NCBI GenBank assembly: GCA_003194525.1
Contig: NBIV01000696.1
Span: forward strand, 1-22,281
DNA length: 22,281 bases
DNA from: Gracilariopsis chorda
Lineage: Eukaryota > Rhodophyta > Florideophyceae > Gracilariales > Gracilariaceae
Direction of reading: 5' to 3'
Shown here: piece after piece, positions 19,501 to 22,281 of the stretch
Layout: every line of letters starts with the position of its first letter
How positions within the stretch are numbered: position 1 is the first letter of the stretch
Made by a program: the position numbers and the translations under genes
The notes under the pieces: model-generated
Database searches by the model: none
Seen by the model: the letters and a program-made list of their open reading frames with translations, nothing else
Told to the model about the DNA's origin: nothing

Positions 19501-20562
19501 GGTCTGAAGCCAAACGTCGCAGACGAGTGCGTCTACACCGGAGAGGTACTGGGAGCGCTTGTGATCATTGCTCTTTATGTGGACGACTTGCTCATTGCGA
19601 GTCCAAGTATGGAGACAATGAATCGCGTAAAGCGTGAACTATCAAAACGTTTTCAGATGAAGGATCTCAGTGAAGCGCGCATGGTACTTGGGTTCGAGAT
19701 CCATCGTGATAGATCCAAAAGACAGCTGTACCTGACACAGTCTGCATACACGCGTAAGGTCTTAGAACGTTTTGGCATGTTGCAGTGCAAACCAATGGAC
19801 ACTCCCATGGACTCCGGTGCTGACCTCACTAAGGTAGAAGAGCCTCTGACGAACATCCCGTATCGCCAGGTGATCGGTTGTCTGATGTATCTCTCTGTTG
19901 GCACTCGACCGGACATCTCGTTTGCAGTGTCCAAGCTAGCCAAGTATGTCGAGAAACCTGGAGAGACTCATTGGAAAGCGGTCAAGCGTGTTCTGCGTTA
20001 CCTCAATGGCACTCGCTCCCTCGGACTTACTTATGGCACCAGGACTGATACTCAGCTGTATGGATACGTAGACTCTGACTGGGCAGGTGATACATCCAAC
20101 CGCAAGTCCACCAGTGGGTATGTGTTCATGATGTGCGGTGCTCCTGTGTCTTGGAGCTCGCGCCAACAGGAAGTAGTTGCATTGTCTAGCGCTGAGGCTG
20201 AGTATGTGAGTCTGTGCAGTGGGAAGAAGGAAGCGATCTGGCTGAGACGACTGTGGAGTGGCATTGGCAACGCAAGTGGACTACACGTGGATGAGTCAGT
20301 GACGCTAATGGTTGAGCCCACAACTGTGTACGTGGACAACCAAGGTTGCATCGACCTTGCTCGAAATGGAGTTGTGAACAAGCGTATTAAGCACATTGAT
20401 ATTCGCTTTCACTTCACCAGAGAGGCTCTACGCGACAAAGCCGTCCAGTTGCAGTACTGTTCCACGGAAGACATGGTTGCCGATATGCTGACGAAAGCGC
20501 TCGGTGGAGTTAAGCTGGCAAGGTTCCGCGGTGACTGTGGCTTGCTCCCCTTAGACCTTTGA
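16536..20562 (+). pseudogene. A2 gag-pol polyprotein with a single frameshift in RT
   Basis: About 1341 codons from ATG 16536 (AAGCATGG, good context) to TGA 20560-20562. Residues 1-200: gag (UBN2-like capsid region). CCHC knuckle C213-C216-H221-C226. Protease Asp282 in WIIDSGATAH. Integrase zinc domain H414, H419, C448, C451; core D479, D552, E588 with the canonical 35-residue D-E spacing. RT: YKARVVARGF, DVKTAFLNG and YVDD (19576-19587). RNase H: DSDWAGD, SSAEAEY, DNQG, KHID. The frame ends at TAG 19266-19268 and continues in the +1 frame from there; the break sits in a run of three T (19264-19266), inside RT. Gag, protease and integrase are intact; RT-RNase H cannot be translated in frame. 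The position is not that of any programmed frameshift known in copia elements, so mutation or base-calling error is likely. Confidence 0.93.
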
Positions 20563-20572
20563 AGTCAGTGAC

Positions 20573-20582
20573 AGAGGGGGGG
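20573..20582 (+). other. Polypurine tract of A2
   Basis: AGAGGGGGGG ends exactly at the base before the 3' LTR. This is the canonical place for plus-strand DNA priming. Confidence 0.9.
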
Positions 20583-21332
20583 TGTTGGCAGTAGTACCTG
20601 TGCTGTCACTGAAAACCAAATGTTCCGGGGAGCATGGGCTGTTTTAGAGGGTACCTCTGCAAAAGCGCATATGCGCGTGTGCGCGAAACCCAACGTGAAA
20701 CTCGCTTCTGATTGGCTACTGCAAATGTACATATGCAACGTGGTGCGTACAAGTGGTATGGCATAACTGGGTCGGTTGGACACAACCACGTGTCCAGCTA
20801 CTACAGTGGTCACAGTGTACGTTGTGTGCAGGGGATACTGGTGAAGTGGTTGACACCTGTTACAAGTGGTACAGCAGTGGTTGGTACAATGGTAAGGTGC
20901 GCATGCACTGTCAACAGGTTTTACACATGCACGGGTATATTGATGACATGGCACTAACACCACAGGTTACGTGCCGACTTACCGTGACGTGTTGACTTAC
21001 CGTGATGTGTTGGCATGTGCTGGCGTGTGTTGGAGTCGTGAATTTGTGCCTTGTCATGGTCATGTGTATGCACGTAACTATTACAGAACATTGGTGCGTT
21101 CGTGTGCGTTGGTGTAATGAGGTTGTGCTGAGCTGGCTATGTCATATTAGATGATGATTGGTAGTATTGAGTGTCCCTGCTTAGTGGTTTAGGTTTTACT
21201 TGTAGTTGGTGTTCCCGCGCAATTCGAGTTTAGAGTGGTATATAAGATGTGCCTGAAGGACCTCCAAGTAAATCCAAGCTAGAGCTGGCGAACTTCCCTT
21301 CCATCCCCTCAACTTCCTTTCAACTTTCAACA
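20583..21332 (+). repeat. 3' LTR of A2
   Basis: 750 bp. Against the 5' LTR it has one extra A in GCGAAACCC, one extra T in GGTTTTACAC, and two substitutions (near the TATA box and in CATATTAG). Palindrome at 20665-20676; 18-bp repeats at 20976-20993 and 20994-21011; TATATAA at 21239-21245. Confidence 0.95.
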
Positions 21333-21337
21333 CAAAG
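21333..21337. other. Target-site duplication CAAAG, right copy
   Basis: Directly follows the A2 3' LTR; partner of 14565-14569. Confidence 0.97.
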
Positions 21338-21551
21338 AAGCAGGGATCGGAACAGGCGCAGGTCGGCTTCCCAGAGAAGGTGTCTCTGAACGCTTTGCCT
21401 ACTTTCACCACTGCCACTCGACTTCCACAAGATTCGCTCGCTCGCAACGCAACGCGTACCTGCGCGAAAGAAAAACCAGTCTTCGTAGAATCCAAAGAGA
21501 TATTAGTAGAGGGCGACGTCTGCAAAAAGTCGACGCTCTGGGCCCATAACC
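21338..21551 (-). other. B2 leader, part next to the LTR, with primer-binding site
   Basis: Continuation of the B2 leader after the A2 insertion, matching B1 8711-8924. The primer-binding site (CTGGGCCCATAACC on the plus strand, 21538-21551) is identical to that of B1. Confidence 0.9.
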
Positions 21552-22274
21552 TGTTGCAACGCACGCGGGTTATGAAAACAAAAGGGAAGAAACAACGGGA
21601 GGAAGAAGAAACAAGAAAATAAAACAAGGAAGGTTGTCAGCCTTAGTCGACCAGTTTACTCGACAGCAGGCAAAGCCAATCTACATATACCGCACACACT
21701 TCACCGTCGTCGCGGCAAGCGACGGCGGTGGTCGCATCATTACACTACACGTTATTCGTGTGTGCAGGTGTACACGAAAAAGCACACACAATCTAGAGGG
21801 TCACAATTTCAAATAACTAAATCAATCAATGCGGCAAATCCATTGCCAGTCCCTTGATCTGGAACCAGCTCTAAAAAATCAACAATTACCATCCTGGCAC
21901 TCCAACCCTCCGCGCAGCCGCAAACGCACATTGTCCCAAATCACCCAATACAGCTCCCATTCGCATCTTCGGCATTGCAGCACAACCGTCTACTGCGGCA
22001 CACTTGGACCAAACCACATTGCTCCACTTGTGCATATCCGCAATCCATACCTACACTCCATAAACTTGTACGGTATACAATGCATATAGCATTTTGCAGT
22101 AGCCAATCACATTGCCGTTTCACGTTGGGTTTGAGCAGAGGCGCATATGCGCTTTTGGAGCGAGGGGCTCCAAAAGTGCCCATTGTCCCCTGAAGGTTTG
22201 GTTTGGACCAAGCTGACACCTTCTGTGGGGGTTGGCCAGGCACTCGACCACTTGTAGAGTTCAACACTTCACCA
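21552..22274 (-). repeat. 5' LTR of B2, probably also 3' LTR of a further B copy
   Basis: About 723 bp, matching 8925-9652 with roughly eight substitutions and about ten small indels. Palindrome at 22141-22152, GC-rich hairpin at 21702-21730. Beyond its outer end the window continues with CTCCTCC, the polypurine tract found inside B2, rather than with unrelated flanking DNA. Confidence 0.88.
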
Positions 22275-22281
22275 CTCCTCC
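22275..22281 (-). other. Start of a third B element (B3), polypurine tract
   Basis: The last seven bases read GGAGGAG in element sense, as in the polypurine tract/pol terminus of B2 (9653-9661). Very short, but at the exact position expected if a third tandem B copy follows. Confidence 0.55.

Larger units (their letters stand above)
14570..21332 (+). mobile_element. Complete copia-type retrotransposon A2, nested in B2
   Basis: 6763 bp with LTR, primer-binding site, leader of 1.2 kb, gag-pol, polypurine tract and LTR, all in canonical order and flanked by the CAAAG duplication. It is inserted antisense to B2. The two LTRs differ at only four places (two substitutions, two single-base indels), so the insertion is recent. 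The only obvious defect is one frameshift in RT. Confidence 0.97.
8925..22274 (-). mobile_element. Copia-type retrotransposon B2, interrupted by A2
   Basis: Minus-strand family B element with LTRs at 22274-21552 (5') and 9652-8925 (3'), about 6.58 kb once the 6768 bp of A2 plus target duplication are removed. The interruption is in the leader, between 14569 and 21338. Each end continues directly into another B element (B1 at the 3' side, B3 polypurine tract at the 5' side), without target duplications at the shared LTRs. Its two LTRs differ from one another by about 1% substitutions plus indels. Confidence 0.9.

Noticed and set aside
19237..20562. Separate second gene for RT-RNase H in A2
   Set aside because: The frame is the direct continuation of pol after a one-base shift; its apparent start codon is an out-of-frame Met within the RT coding region.

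Overview
The window is eukaryotic and consists entirely of Ty1/copia-type LTR retrotransposons. I see no host gene, tRNA or rRNA gene, CRISPR array or bacterial feature. Three related LTR families are present: family A (LTR about 750-778 bp), family B (LTR about 725 bp) and family C (one LTR only). A and B have clearly different gag-pol sequences. The gene order protease-integrase-RT-RNase H, the CCHC zinc knuckles, the DDE integrases and the YVDD reverse transcriptases show that they are copia elements. The primer-binding sites match the anticodon arm of initiator tRNA-Met (half-tRNA priming, as in Drosophila copia and yeast Ty5) rather than the tRNA 3' end used by most plant copia elements. 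This argues against a plant. A protist or oomycete, fungus or invertebrate all remain possible, and I cannot name the host.

Layout, left to right. 1-3198: minus-strand 5' part of an A element (A1), with a broken gag-protease reading frame, a long leader and its 5' LTR. 3199-3899: most of a family C LTR, into which A1 appears to have jumped. 3900-8924: a minus-strand B element (B1), whose 3' end is cut off by the C LTR. 8925-9652: one B LTR that is both the 5' LTR of B1 and the 3' LTR of the next B element. 9647-14569 plus 21338-21551: the body of that next element (B2, minus strand). 14570-21332: a complete plus-strand A element (A2) inserted in the leader of B2, with a 5-bp CAAAG target duplication; the empty site is preserved in B1. 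21552-22274: the 5' LTR of B2. 22275-22281: a polypurine tract of the B type, which implies a third B copy (B3) beyond the window.

The B elements therefore form a head-to-tail array with a period of about 5.86 kb in which neighbours share single LTRs. A-family copies are nested into it in both orientations. No copy has an uninterrupted gag-pol frame: A2 has one frameshift, B2 has two in-frame stops, and B1 and A1 have several single-base indels each.

The most unusual signals lie outside the proteins. All LTR families share a U3 module of about 170 bp, containing CCAAT, a 12-bp palindrome and a hairpin that changes by paired substitutions. A and B also share a structured leader motif with covarying stems. 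Both leaders carry splice-site-like signals, with a 3' site shortly before the gag start. These findings rest on reading and hand alignment of the sequence; no folding, alignment or database program was run.
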